From an uncultured Prevotellaceae bacterium (lineage in GTDB: Bacteria; Bacteroidota; Bacteroidia; Bacteroidales; Bacteroidaceae), in NCBI GenBank assembly GCA_902785945.1, contig CADAAR010000014.1, forward strand, positions 1 to 64,000: 64,000 bases of DNA, given 5' to 3'. Position 1 is the stretch's first letter. The number at the start of each line of letters is the position of its first letter. This document shows positions 17,777 to 26,691 of the stretch, one piece after another. Position numbers and translations under genes: made by a program. The notes beneath the pieces are model-generated. The model had not been told where the DNA came from. It saw nothing but the letters and a program-made list of their open reading frames with translations, and ran no database searches.

Positions 17777-19015
17777 ATGGTATCGATTCTGTTAAATATC
17801 TCGTTTTTCGGTACCCAATCCGTCTTGTTGTGGTGGATTGGAGGAGGAATTCTTTTTCTACTTCTCTGTTATGGAATCTATTACCAATGGAGGGCAGGAA
17901 AGAAGCTTCGTCTGGAACTGATTGAGATAGAAAAGGTTCGTCAGAACAACATTGAATACGATTTTATACTGAAGGCTATGAAGATAGCTGTCTGGCGGTA
18001 TGATCCACGAAGAAAGGCATTCGTTTTTGAGAGTGACTACCGTGAAGGGAAAGATAACTACACACCGAGTACTGATGAGACGTTTCTAGATACGCTGGAT
18101 CCCATTGCTCCTACTGATGCAGAGCGTGTGAAACAGGCTTTTGGTGAAATATCTGAGGGACGCGTTGATTCCTATCATCAGGAATATCAGGTGACGAGCA
18201 AAGTTTCTGGAAAGACCTATTGGGAAGAGAGCTATGCCACTATCGTAGATCGTGATGCAGATGGCAAACCGACTAAGATTGTCGGAACGTCTCAACGTAT
18301 TGACGAGCGCAAAAGAATGGAGACCTCATTGGTTGCAGCCCGTAACAAGGCTGAGGAGAGCGACCGACTTAAAACGGCCTTCCTGGCTAATATGGGTCAT
18401 GAGATTCGTACACCTCTCAATGCGATTGTTGGCTTTGCTGACTTGTTACCTGTCATTGAGAGTGATGAAGAACGGGCTCAGATTATCACGGAGATACAGA
18501 ATAATAACAAGAAGTTGCTTCAAATCATCGACGGACTGGTCAGCATGTCTAAGATTGAGGCCGGTGCTAAGAGTCTACTGATGGGTAAGGTTGAGCTCAA
18601 CCAATTGTTACAGCAGATGGCCGAAACCTACCAGCCAACCACGAATCTGTCGATTAACGTACAATGTCCATTACCTCAGTTGAAGATAGAGACAGACCGT
18701 GAGAAACTACTTGAGATTCTTGACAATTTGTTACAGAATGCCATTAAGTTTACCACAGAGGGAGAGATTACGCTGAGTTATGAGGTACAGGGTAATCAAG
18801 TGCGTGTGAATGTGACGGATACAGGAAAAGGTGTGGCCGAAGAAGACCAGAAGCGTATCTTTGAACGATTTGTCAAGGTTGATGAGTATGTTCCTGGTAC
18901 GGGTTTGGGACTTTCTGTTGTTGAGTCACACATCAAGAATCTGGGAGGTACGGTCGGCGTGGAGTCATCTTTAGGTAAGGGCTCTACATTCTGGTTCGTA
19001 CTTCCATTAGAATAA
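17777..19015 (+). CDS. PAS-domain sensor histidine kinase, single membrane anchor
   Basis: 412 residues. One membrane segment (about 17-37, VLLWWIGGGILFLLLCYGIYY) anchors it with almost no periplasmic part. A PAS fold follows (about 60-180, including YWEESYATIVDRDADGKPTKIVG). The HisKA box is ANMGHEIRTPLNAIVGFADLL (His ~208), then N-box LLQNAIKFT, G1 DTGKGV, F-box RIFERFVK and G2 GTGLGLSVV. All catalytic boxes are intact. No response-regulator gene is adjacent, so it is an orphan that must signal to a regulator elsewhere. It is divergently transcribed from rlmL and followed after 8 bp by an M15 peptidase gene. Confidence 0.92.
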   Translation: MVSILLNISFFGTQSVLLWWIGGGILFLLLCYGIYYQWRAGKKLRLELIEIEKVRQNNIEYDFILKAMKIAVWRYDPRRKAFVFESDYREGKDNYTPSTDETFLDTLDPIAPTDAERVKQAFGEISEGRVDSYHQEYQVTSKVSGKTYWEESYATIVDRDADGKPTKIVGTSQRIDERKRMETSLVAARNKAEESDRLKTAFLANMGHEIRTPLNAIVGFADLLPVIESDEERAQIITEIQNNNKKLLQIIDGLVSMSKIEAGAKSLLMGKVELNQLLQQMAETYQPTTNLSINVQCPLPQLKIETDREKLLEILDNLLQNAIKFTTEGEITLSYEVQGNQVRVNVTDTGKGVAEEDQKRIFERFVKVDEYVPGTGLGLSVVESHIKNLGGTVGVESSLGKGSTFWFVLPLE

Positions 19016-19023
19016 CCCTGCCT

Positions 19024-19662
19024 ATGCGCCGTCTCCTTTTAATACTATTCACTATTCACTATTCACTATTCACTCCTATTTCGGCCCAGGAGTTCTCTGT
19101 GCAGCCGATTCCTGACTCTGTTTTCCAGCGAATGCAAGGTCGCTCATGGCCGGAGGGTTGTCCCCTTCGCCGTGCTGACCTGCGCTATCTGCGATTGTCG
19201 CATTTCGATGCAGAGAAAAAGGAACATGTGGGTGAAATGGTGTGTAACAAGGCTATTGCGAACGATCTCATTGCCATCTTCCGTGAACTCTATCGTCAGA
19301 AATATCCCATCCAGCGTATCCGTCTGATTGATGACTATGAGGCAGAAGATGAGCGGTCTATGCGCGATAATAATACTTCCTGTTTCTGTTATCGCAGGGT
19401 GTCGGGAACGACCAAACTTTCCAAGCATGCTACGGGAATGGCAGTTGATATCAACACCCTTTATAACCCGTATGTTCGGAAAGGTAAGGATGGACATCGC
19501 ATTGTGGAGCCGGCTATTGCCACGAAGTATGTGGACAGGCGCAAGGCCTTCCCCTATAAGATTGTGAAAGGCGACCTGCTCTATAGGCTCTTCGTGCAGC
19601 ATGGCTTCAAGTGGGGCGGTTCTTGGCGTACGGTGAAAGACTGGCAGCACTTTGAGAAGTGA
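19024..19662 (+). CDS. M15 family D-alanyl-D-alanine carboxypeptidase-like protein
   Basis: 212 residues, exported. The N-terminus MRRLLLILFTIHYSLFTPISAQ is a working-looking signal peptide, part of which is encoded by a 7-bp tandem repeat. The catalytic domain has LSKHATGMAVDINTLYNP (zinc His and Asp of S-x-H-x-x-G-x-A-x-D) and a C-terminal WRTVKDWQHFEK (the second catalytic Asp and the last His ligand). These are M15 (Peptidase_M15_4) features, pointing to cleavage of D-Ala or related bonds in peptidoglycan. It lies 8 bp after the kinase gene and is probably co-transcribed. A VanY-like or L,D-endopeptidase specificity cannot be told apart. Confidence 0.88.
   Translation: MRRLLLILFTIHYSLFTPISAQEFSVQPIPDSVFQRMQGRSWPEGCPLRRADLRYLRLSHFDAEKKEHVGEMVCNKAIANDLIAIFRELYRQKYPIQRIRLIDDYEAEDERSMRDNNTSCFCYRRVSGTTKLSKHATGMAVDINTLYNPYVRKGKDGHRIVEPAIATKYVDRRKAFPYKIVKGDLLYRLFVQHGFKWGGSWRTVKDWQHFEK
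19044..19074 (+). repeat. Tandem heptamer ACTATTC x4 in a signal-peptide coding region
   Basis: Four perfect ACTATTC units (19044-19071) plus ACT encode the hydrophobic core of the M15 signal peptide (FTIHYSLFT). The unit is the reverse complement of the AGTGAAT-type heptamer at 725-752 and 49629-49656. Confidence 0.85.
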
Positions 19663-19730
19663 ATAGTTTCGTCGTCTGCAACTTTTTCGAAACTTGTTAC
19701 GTCAAACAGACAAATCACTAACAAAAAAAG

Positions 19731-20513
19731 ATGAAGAAAATGAAAGCAAAACAGTATTTGATGTATAACGGTCTGTTACTGATGGTCGTTTTGGGTATGA
19801 CATCATGTGTGAGATGTGAAAGAACGATCACCCTTGATGATCAGACTGTGGAATGGCGGCATCTCCGCAACTTTGAGCGCATTGAGATCCTTGGCTCTCC
19901 TACCGTGGTGTACAGCCAGGCTGATACTTTTGGTGTTAGAATCGAAGGACCGGACAATCTGATTCCCCGCATCATCACTGACACAGACGAAGGTACGCTC
20001 TATGTGCGCAATAAGGGTAAGATGGGCTTCATCAACCTGACAGTGGGCGACAAGAATGATGTTACGGTCTATGTGTCATCACCTGATCTGGTAGGTGTGT
20101 TGGTGAGCGGCTCAGGTGATTTCATCAGTCGCAAGAAGGTTGATACAGATACGATGGATATTGTGCTGCGCGGATCGGGTGATATTGTCTTCGACGATCT
20201 CATCTGTGACGTGAATAATACCGAACTGGTGGGCTCTGGCGACATTCGTATCAATCATCTGGAGGCACAGAAATCGACAGCTGTGCTGGTTGGCTCGGGC
20301 GACGTTAACATCACGCAAGCCAACGTCCGTGATACTGACCTGTCGCTACGTGGCTCTGGTGATATCGTTGTCAATTTCTTGGAGGACTGCAAGTCTGCGG
20401 ATGTTCAACTGAACGGCTCGGGTGATATCACGCTAAAGGGAACCTTGACGCATTACGACGCACATAAGAACGGTTCAGGGGATATTCATACAAGCGATTT
20501 GAGGATAGAATAA
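19731..20513 (+). CDS. DUF2807 (GIN-domain) lipoprotein
   Basis: 260 residues. The lipoprotein signal ends in VLGMTSC. The rest is a right-handed beta-helix with short GSGDI/GSGDF repeats (at least eight between residues ~120 and 255), the hallmark of the 'putative auto-transporter adhesin head GIN' domain DUF2807. These proteins are anchored in the envelope; function is unknown, with adhesion or surface interaction usually suggested. No clear promoter is seen in the 68-bp gap after the M15 gene. An alternative start at ATG 19740 keeps the signal peptide. A stem-loop follows the gene. Confidence 0.85.
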   Translation: MKKMKAKQYLMYNGLLLMVVLGMTSCVRCERTITLDDQTVEWRHLRNFERIEILGSPTVVYSQADTFGVRIEGPDNLIPRIITDTDEGTLYVRNKGKMGFINLTVGDKNDVTVYVSSPDLVGVLVSGSGDFISRKKVDTDTMDIVLRGSGDIVFDDLICDVNNTELVGSGDIRINHLEAQKSTAVLVGSGDVNITQANVRDTDLSLRGSGDIVVNFLEDCKSADVQLNGSGDITLKGTLTHYDAHKNGSGDIHTSDLRIE

Positions 20514-20520
20514 AAAAATA

Positions 20521-20555
20521 AGAGCCAAGAGTGTCATCACGACAGTCTTGGCTCT
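20521..20555 (+). terminator. Stem-loop after the DUF2807 gene
   Basis: AGAGCCAAGA (20521-20530) pairs perfectly with TCTTGGCTCT (20546-20555) around a 15-nt loop. The T-tract after it is weak. Confidence 0.65.
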
Positions 20556-20660
20556 GTTCTAACTAACTTATTATCAACTATTCATTACTCATTCTGAATT
20601 TGCGCTGCAAAGGTACGCACTTTTTCCCTGTTTTTAAGCGATTTAGGATGAAAAAGTGAC

Positions 20661-20672
20661 GTAAACGTTTGC
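20661..20672 (+). promoter_or_regulatory. LacI-type operator GTAAACGTTTGC
   Basis: The core AAACGTTT (20663-20670) is a perfect palindrome, and the outer bases differ from the GCAAACGTTTGC half-site pair of LacI/PurR/CcpA-type operators by one base. It covers the -33 TTTG (20668-20671) of the promoter for the LacI-family gene itself, so binding would block transcription: negative autoregulation is inferred. Confidence 0.65.
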
Positions 20673-20699
20673 GAGGTTCGGGGATTTTTTGTAATTTTG
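20668..20699 (+). promoter_or_regulatory. Promoter for the LacI-family regulator gene
   Basis: TTTG (20668-20671), 20-nt spacer, TAATTTTG (20692-20699). Start expected near 20706, giving a leader of about 20 nt. Confidence 0.7.
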
Positions 20700-20725
20700 T
20701 CGCCGTATAGTCAGTATGAGTTAAA

Positions 20726-21751
20726 ATGGCAGTAAATAAACATCGAACATCGCTGAAAGACTTAGCCCAGGAACTGGGTGTCAGCATTGCAACAGTCAGC
20801 CGTGCTCTTCGTAGTAGTCCCGAGATCGGACAAGACATGCAGGCGAAGGTGAAGGAACTGGCCAAACGGTTGAATTATCGTCCTAATCCGTTTGCGCAGA
20901 GTCTCCGAAAAGAGGCCCCGCGGGTGATAGGTGTGGTTGTTCCTAATCTGGTGACCCACTATTATGCTGCGGTATTAGACGGCATAGAGGATGAAGCTCG
21001 TAAGGAGGGCTACTCGGTAATCAGTGCCAACACGCATGAAGATACTGATTCGGAGATACGAGCCATCGACAACTTTATCAGTCTGCATGTAGAGGGTATT
21101 ATTGCCTGTCTGTCGCAAAATACTACCGACTATAGCCATTTTGAGGAGATTGCCAACATGGGCATCCCGCTTGTGTTTTTCGGTCGTACCTGCCTTACAG
21201 ACCGTTTCTCCAGCGTTACCGCTAATGGTGACGAGGCAGCCTTCCAGGCCACTCAACACCTGATAGATACCGGTAGCCGTCGCATTGCCTTTATCGGTGG
21301 TCCTAACCATTTGGATATGGTGAAGCGTCGTAAGCATGGCTATCTGGAAGCCCTGCGTGAGAATCGCATTCCCATCGACCGTAATTTAGTGGCTTGTGAG
21401 AAGATTGACTATCAGTGGGCGCTCGAGACTACTTCACGGCTCTTAAGTCTGCCAAAGGAGGAACGTCCTGATGCCATTTTAGCCTTCAATGATATCATTA
21501 CTTTTGCGGCTTTTACTGCAATTAAACAACAGGGATTACGTATTCCTGAGGATGTGGCGTTGATTGGTTTTACCGATGATGTCCATGCCCAATACGTTAC
21601 ACCTCGTATGTCGGCTATTGAAGACCAGTCGCATCTGATGGGACAGACGACTTGTCAGTTGCTGCTGAAGACGATTAATGGCGATCCTAAGATATACCGT
21701 GAAATAGTTCCACAGAAGTTGGTTATTCGTGATACATCAGCAAGAAAGTAA
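20726..21751 (+). CDS. LacI-family transcriptional regulator
   Basis: 341 residues. N-terminal helix-turn-helix with hinge helix (TSLKDLAQELGVSIATVSRALRSSPEIG, then LNYRPNPFAQSLR), followed by a periplasmic-binding-protein-like sugar-sensing domain (VIGVVVPNLVTHYYAAVLDGIEDEA, GIPLVFFGR, DAILAFNDIITFAA, LIGFTDDVHAQYVTP). It binds a palindromic operator and responds to a sugar or sugar phosphate; the ligand cannot be read from sequence. The convergent sugar porter 660 bp downstream is a natural candidate target. It is followed after 15 bp by a DUF4369 lipoprotein gene, likely in the same transcript. Confidence 0.95.
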   Translation: MAVNKHRTSLKDLAQELGVSIATVSRALRSSPEIGQDMQAKVKELAKRLNYRPNPFAQSLRKEAPRVIGVVVPNLVTHYYAAVLDGIEDEARKEGYSVISANTHEDTDSEIRAIDNFISLHVEGIIACLSQNTTDYSHFEEIANMGIPLVFFGRTCLTDRFSSVTANGDEAAFQATQHLIDTGSRRIAFIGGPNHLDMVKRRKHGYLEALRENRIPIDRNLVACEKIDYQWALETTSRLLSLPKEERPDAILAFNDIITFAAFTAIKQQGLRIPEDVALIGFTDDVHAQYVTPRMSAIEDQSHLMGQTTCQLLLKTINGDPKIYREIVPQKLVIRDTSARK

Positions 21752-21766
21752 TTTAAATCAGAAAAT

Positions 21767-22348
21767 ATGAAGAAAGTATTATTATTTTGGGCTGTAGCAG
21801 CTATGACGATTGTTGGTTGCCAGCCCCAGAAGAACACGGGCTCATGCCACGTGAGTGGAATGGTGCCAGACAGTGTGATGGAAGGACAGCGTATTGTCAT
21901 TGAACCGTTAGACATGTCGACTACCTTAGTAAAGTCGGATACCGTAGTCGTCAAGGAAGGCAAGTTCGAGACCTCCCTCGATTCCCTCATGATCTACAAG
22001 GTGATGCCCGCCGATGGCTCGCTCTATTCTGTGCTCCAGCCAATCATTATCGTTGGCGAGCCAGGTGAGGTGTGGGTAAAACTTGGTGTCGACAGCCATT
22101 CGGGCGGCACTGTTCAGAACGACACCCTGGAGAATTGGAAAGTCCTGACCGAGGCTCATTCGCATACATATACTCAACTCCGTGCGACGGCTTCCCAGCT
22201 GGCATCGAAGGGCGATACGGCTCAGGCCGTTGTTTTACAGAAACAGGCAGATAGTCTGCATGTCGTTTATACCGCAAAGACACGTAAGATGGCCGAGGGT
22301 GTAGGGAAAGGACCTCTTTATGATTTCCTTAGTCGCTTCTTTCAATAA
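21767..22348 (+). CDS. DUF4369 lipoprotein
   Basis: 193 residues. Lipoprotein signal MKKVLLFWAVAAMTIVGC. Residues ~25-115 match the DUF4369 beta domain (SCHVSGMVPDSVMEGQRIVIEP, TLVKSDTVVVKEGKFE), usually found N-terminal to a thioredoxin-like domain in Bacteroidota; here no thioredoxin domain follows, only a helical tail with AVVLQKQADSL. It may be a shortened relative. Co-transcribed with the LacI gene; a strong terminator follows. Function unknown. Confidence 0.8.
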   Translation: MKKVLLFWAVAAMTIVGCQPQKNTGSCHVSGMVPDSVMEGQRIVIEPLDMSTTLVKSDTVVVKEGKFETSLDSLMIYKVMPADGSLYSVLQPIIIVGEPGEVWVKLGVDSHSGGTVQNDTLENWKVLTEAHSHTYTQLRATASQLASKGDTAQAVVLQKQADSLHVVYTAKTRKMAEGVGKGPLYDFLSRFFQ

Positions 22349-22360
22349 AGAACAAGAAAA

Positions 22361-22394
22361 TAATTAGGGCTCGCAAACTTGCGGGCCCTAATTA
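22361..22394. terminator. Bidirectional terminator between DUF4369 and sugar porter genes
   Basis: A 16-bp stem (TAATTAGGGCTCGCAA, 22361-22376, with TTGCGGGCCCTAATTA, 22379-22394) with a single T-G pair and a 2-nt loop separates two convergent genes. A T-run follows on the + strand at 22409. Confidence 0.85.
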
Positions 22395-22412
22395 TGTAAA
22401 TGCACTATTTTT

Positions 22413-23885
22413 TTATTTCCTATTGCGCCAGAGCTTGGTCATATCCTCGAGCGTCTTGCCCTTGGTCTCTGGAACAAGCTTCCATACGAAGATGGCAGCG
22501 ATGACGCAGATGATGCCATAGAGGCCGTAAGTGAACCAGTGGCCGAAGTCATCACCCTCCGTAAGATGCATGTTGAACATCGGCACGAAGGTTGACGAAA
22601 CGATGAAGTTCGAGATCCACTGGAAAGCCACAGCGATGGCCACTGCAGCACCACGGATGGTGTTGGGGAAGATCTCGGCGATGAGCACCCAGCAGATGGG
22701 ACCCCATGAGAACATGAACGATGCCGAATAAATGAGTAGCGAGGCAGCGGTGACAAGCGCCAGACTTTCATTACCGAAGGTGATGGCCACACCGAATGCA
22801 CCTATAGCCATACCTAAAGAACCGGAGATAAGCAACGGCTTGCGGCCCCACTTCTCGACAGTGAATACAGCCACCAGCGTGAACGTAATGTTGATAATAC
22901 CCATGAAGACGGTCAGCATCATCGGGTCGTCCATACCCATATCGCCAAAGATGCGCGGAGCGTAGTAGAGAACGGCATTGATACCCACGGCTTGCTGGAA
23001 CACGCTGAGCATGATACCGATGAAGATACACATGGCACCGTAGGTCATGAGTTTCTCGGTCTTCACCACCATGGTATCCTTGATATCCTGCAGAATCTCG
23101 GCGGCCTTGCTGCTACCGTTGATCTTAGAGAGGATACCCAAAGCTTTCTGGTCTTGGTTGACGCTGACAAGGTAACGTGGCGTCTCAGGTACGAAGCAGA
23201 TCAAGAGGGCGAAAAGTCCTGCGGGTACAGCTTCACTTCCGAACATATAGCGCCAACCTGTTGTGACGGTCCACTGAGCAGCTGGGTTGATGGCGGCAAT
23301 GCCCTTACCCATCTCCTCTACCAATGGCTGGATGTGGTCGCCAAGGATGAAGAAGTTGACGAAGTAAACCACTAACTGACCGAAGATAATGGCAAACTGG
23401 TTCCATGATACTAGCATACCTCTGATATTAGAGGGTGCCACCTCACCAATGTACATCGGACAGATGGCAGAGGCCAGACCTACGCCAATACCCCCGATGA
23501 CACGGTAGAAGTTGAACATGATGAGCAGTGAATAGGTGGGCTGACCATACTCAAAGAACATGAACTCGGGGTCCATTGATCCTAATGCTGAGATGAAGAA
23601 AAGGATACCAGCGATAATCAATGACTTCTTACGACCGAGGTTCGTGGCCAGGAAACCTGAGAGTGCAGAACCGATGATACAGCCGATAAGGGCCGAGGCA
23701 GAGGTGAAACCATGCCAGCCATCGGTGTAGGCGAAGTCTTTGGCTTCCATAAAGAACGCTTGGAGACCCTTTTCGGCTCCAGAGATTACTGCGGTGTCAT
23801 AACCGAATAGCAGACCGCCTAACACGGCCACCATCACAATACTGATGAGGTAGGACTTGCTACCTTGTTCTGTTTGTTGATTCAT
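22413..23885 (-). CDS. MFS sugar porter (XylE-like sugar:H+ symporter)
   Basis: 490 residues, twelve membrane segments. Sugar-porter signatures are complete: GGLLFGYDTAVISGA in the first helix, LGRKKSLIIAG, a sugar-contact QQAVGINAVLYYAP in helix 7, WGRKPLLISG, PETPRYLV after helix 6 and PETKGKTLEDM at the end. An extended loop between helices 1 and 2 is as in XylE-type transporters. It imports a monosaccharide such as xylose, glucose, galactose or arabinose with protons through the inner membrane. It has its own promoter at 23953-23984 and lies convergent to the LacI-regulator transcript. Confidence 0.95.
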   Translation of the reverse strand: MNQQTEQGSKSYLISIVMVAVLGGLLFGYDTAVISGAEKGLQAFFMEAKDFAYTDGWHGFTSASALIGCIIGSALSGFLATNLGRKKSLIIAGILFFISALGSMDPEFMFFEYGQPTYSLLIMFNFYRVIGGIGVGLASAICPMYIGEVAPSNIRGMLVSWNQFAIIFGQLVVYFVNFFILGDHIQPLVEEMGKGIAAINPAAQWTVTTGWRYMFGSEAVPAGLFALLICFVPETPRYLVSVNQDQKALGILSKINGSSKAAEILQDIKDTMVVKTEKLMTYGAMCIFIGIMLSVFQQAVGINAVLYYAPRIFGDMGMDDPMMLTVFMGIINITFTLVAVFTVEKWGRKPLLISGSLGMAIGAFGVAITFGNESLALVTAASLLIYSASFMFSWGPICWVLIAEIFPNTIRGAAVAIAVAFQWISNFIVSSTFVPMFNMHLTEGDDFGHWFTYGLYGIICVIAAIFVWKLVPETKGKTLEDMTKLWRNRK

Positions 23886-23952
23886 TGTTAATTAATTATG
23901 TGTTGAAACTTATAGTCGATAATCACACGTATGGTCTTAAGAAAATTCTCTG

Positions 23953-23984
23953 CAAAAGTAGTTTTTTTTTGTGATATTACCAAA
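23953..23984 (-). promoter_or_regulatory. Promoter for the sugar porter gene
   Basis: On the minus strand TTTG (23984-23981), 20-nt spacer, TACTTTTG (23960-23953). Start near 23946, giving a ~60-nt leader. Confidence 0.7.
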
Positions 23985-24019
23985 TATTTTGCCAATTATG
24001 CGTGTTTTTTTGCAGAATG

Positions 24020-24051
24020 TTTGCACAGCTCACGTTTTTTTCTTACTTTTG
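24020..24051 (+). promoter_or_regulatory. Promoter for the propeller-sensor/glycosidase operon
   Basis: TTTG (24020-24023), 20-nt spacer, TACTTTTG (24044-24051). The -33 lies in GCAGAATGTTTGC (24012-24024), which has one good half (GTTTGC) of the LacI-type operator seen at 20661; a weak hint only. Confidence 0.65.
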
Positions 24052-24080
24052 TGACATGAAATAACAACTAACGAGAAAAA

Positions 24081-26672
24081 ATGACTCTGACAATGAAACG
24101 GCTATCTATCCTAATGACAATATTCTGTTTAATAACAGAAGTGAGTGCAGGCGTGATACCTGAAATGAAATTCAAACGACTGGATACTCGTGAAGGACTT
24201 TCTAATTCAATGGTGAATAGTATAGTCCGTGACTCTCGGGGATATATCTGGTTGGGTACTGGCTATGGCCTGAATCGCTATGATGGATATAGGGTACGCA
24301 CTTTCTTCTCTTATGATCAGGATACCACTACCCTCCGTAATAATCGTATTGACGAGATACAGGAAAGTCATGGAGGACGACTCTGGTTGAAGCAAGGTAT
24401 GAACTACTCCCTCTATGACCCCGTGACTGAGACGGTAGATCGTACACCTGCCAGATGGCTTAATTCGCAGGGTATTGCCGGTAGTATCGAAAATATACAC
24501 TTGGATTCACAGAAAAGCTATTGGATCAAGACTTACGAAGACGGATTTTATTATTTTGATCCTACAAAAAAATTGCTCAAGCACTTTAATTTCGGCTATG
24601 GTCCTCATGAGTTTTCCAAGGAATTTGGTGTCTCGGCCTATGCTGAAAGCAAGGAAGGTATGATTCTTGTATCCACTTTCGGTGAGCTGATGTGCATCGA
24701 CGGTCCTCGTGGGAAGGTGCTTTGGAAAGATGACTATGTGAAGCGAGCCTTAGATGCCTATAATGACTATTGGGTGTCTGTGGATAAAGAGGAGAATATT
24801 TGGGTCATTACACACTCTCTTAGTACCTATATTTATAATAAGCATGAAAAGCGCTGGTATACTTCGTTGACAGAGTTTATGCGCGCCAAGGGCTTTGAGG
24901 GTATGCCAGATGATATCCAGGTATGGGAAATCTGTTATGACACAAAAGGATTCTTATGGGTGGCTACCGACCATTATGGTGTATTGGTGCTTGACTTTAA
25001 AACCAAGGAATGGCGTCAGTTTACGAATGTGAAGGGTGACGAATCCTCACTGCCTGATATCACCTGTAAGCATCTGTATCTGGATCAGTTGGGTAGAATG
25101 TGGGTTACCACTTACAAGAATGGTGTGGCCATGTGTTCAGAGTCTATGTCCAACTTCGTCAGTCTGAATATCGGTGATATTAATGCTATCTGCGAGGATC
25201 GGCAAGGCTATTATTGGATAGGCCGCAATGATGGTGGTATCATCAAAATGGATCCCAAGACATTGGAGGCCGTAGATACTTTCTCGAAACAACGGCTTGG
25301 TGTGCCTAGCGATATCATCGTTGGCAGTTATGCTGCTAAGGATGGCAGTCTGTGGTTTGGTACGTATGAAGGTGGTATCCTGAAGTATAAGGATGGCCAA
25401 TGGAGCAACTACCGTACCACCGATCCGGGTAGTGCGCTGGTGACCAACAATATCTGGGGCATCACTGAAGACAAGTGGGGAAACATCTGGGTAGGTGTGC
25501 TTGGCGGAGGTGCCGTAAGGATCGATAAACGTACTGGTAAACAGCGTAACTTCATTTCTGATAATACCGTATTGAAAACCGTATGGACAAACAGTATCTC
25601 TACGGCCTCTAACGGTTGGATTCTTTTGGGCAATTCAGAATACTATGCGATGATCCATCCGGGAAATTTCAGAGTTGTTAATGGCTGGTTGGCCGAAACG
25701 AAAGGCAATAAAGCAATCACGATATCAGATGCCACCTCACAAGCTGTGATGGATAGCCGACGACTGATCTGGCTCTGTTCGCCAGCAGGTGTGGCTGTGT
25801 TCGACAGAAAGAATAACCAGACCACATTGTTGGATATGAAGTCGGGCCTTCATGGTTCGAACGCAGTGTCTGTGACAGAGGATACACGTCATACAATGTG
25901 GGTGGCTACAGATCATGGTGTGTCGAATATCATTCCCCAACAGCAGGAAGATGGCACTTGGACCTTTATCGTGCGTAGTTATAATGATCGCGACGGACTG
26001 CAACCAGGCCCGTTTAACCAACGAGCCATCTATTGTTCGCGTGATGGACATCTGCTCATTGGTGGTCAGGAAGGTTTGGACATTATCAGCACACTCCGTC
26101 TGAATGAAAACGATGGTAAGGAACAGCCTGTGTTCAGCGGGTTGGAACTCTTTGGTCAATTGGTTGAGGTAGGTGCTGAGGTCAATGGCCGTGTCATCCT
26201 GGATGAGGCGCTCAACCTGAAACGCAGTTTCACCCTGAAGTACAATGAGAACCAGTTTACGATACTGATGGCCTCTGATAATGGTGGCGTAAACAATAAA
26301 ACCCGTTTTGCCTATAGACTGAAGGGCTTCAATGACATGTGGATCAAGACTTCGAATGGTCAGGCAGATATCACCTATATGGGACTACCGCCAGGCAGTT
26401 ATACATTTTGTGTACGTATCCTGCATGACGATGGTACGATGGATGAGGAGGAAAGTGAACTTGACATCGTGATTCTCTCGCCCTGGTATCGCTCTTGGTG
26501 GGCATGGATTATCTATGCGCTGCTGATTGGTCTGTTGTTCCTTGGCCGCAAGAAGATTGTCAGGTTGTTCAAGGAGCTTGGAAAGAAAGATGATAAGCCA
26601 TCATCTGAAATACCACCTGTTGAGGCTGCCGAAGAGGAGGAAATAGAAGAGGCTGTTATGATGGATGAATAA
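24081..26672 (+). CDS. Two-component-type beta-propeller sensor without kinase domain
   Basis: 863 residues. Signal peptide (from ATG 24081 or 24093), then many Reg_prop blades (DSRGYIWLGTGYGLNRYDG, EDRQGYYWIGRNDGG, EDKWGNIWVGVLGGG and so on) forming the double propeller of hybrid two-component systems, a Y_Y_Y domain (FAYRLKGFNDMWIKTSNGQADITYMGLPPGSYTF), one membrane segment (about 812-832) and a cytoplasmic tail of only ~30 mostly acidic residues. HisKA, ATPase, receiver and AraC domains, normally following here, are absent. The next gene is a close paralogue with an ATPase domain, so the two may work as a heteromer. Sensing of an oligosaccharide is inferred from family and from downstream glycosidases. 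Confidence 0.88.
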   Translation: MTLTMKRLSILMTIFCLITEVSAGVIPEMKFKRLDTREGLSNSMVNSIVRDSRGYIWLGTGYGLNRYDGYRVRTFFSYDQDTTTLRNNRIDEIQESHGGRLWLKQGMNYSLYDPVTETVDRTPARWLNSQGIAGSIENIHLDSQKSYWIKTYEDGFYYFDPTKKLLKHFNFGYGPHEFSKEFGVSAYAESKEGMILVSTFGELMCIDGPRGKVLWKDDYVKRALDAYNDYWVSVDKEENIWVITHSLSTYIYNKHEKRWYTSLTEFMRAKGFEGMPDDIQVWEICYDTKGFLWVATDHYGVLVLDFKTKEWRQFTNVKGDESSLPDITCKHLYLDQLGRMWVTTYKNGVAMCSESMSNFVSLNIGDINAICEDRQGYYWIGRNDGGIIKMDPKTLEAVDTFSKQRLGVPSDIIVGSYAAKDGSLWFGTYEGGILKYKDGQWSNYRTTDPGSALVTNNIWGITEDKWGNIWVGVLGGGAVRIDKRTGKQRNFISDNTVLKTVWTNSISTASNGWILLGNSEYYAMIHPGNFRVVNGWLAETKGNKAITISDATSQAVMDSRRLIWLCSPAGVAVFDRKNNQTTLLDMKSGLHGSNAVSVTEDTRHTMWVATDHGVSNIIPQQQEDGTWTFIVRSYNDRDGLQPGPFNQRAIYCSRDGHLLIGGQEGLDIISTLRLNENDGKEQPVFSGLELFGQLVEVGAEVNGRVILDEALNLKRSFTLKYNENQFTILMASDNGGVNNKTRFAYRLKGFNDMWIKTSNGQADITYMGLPPGSYTFCVRILHDDGTMDEEESELDIVILSPWYRSWWAWIIYALLIGLLFLGRKKIVRLFKELGKKDDKPSSEIPPVEAAEEEEIEEAVMMDE

Positions 26673-26691
26673 GAAATGGATAGATGAAAAT

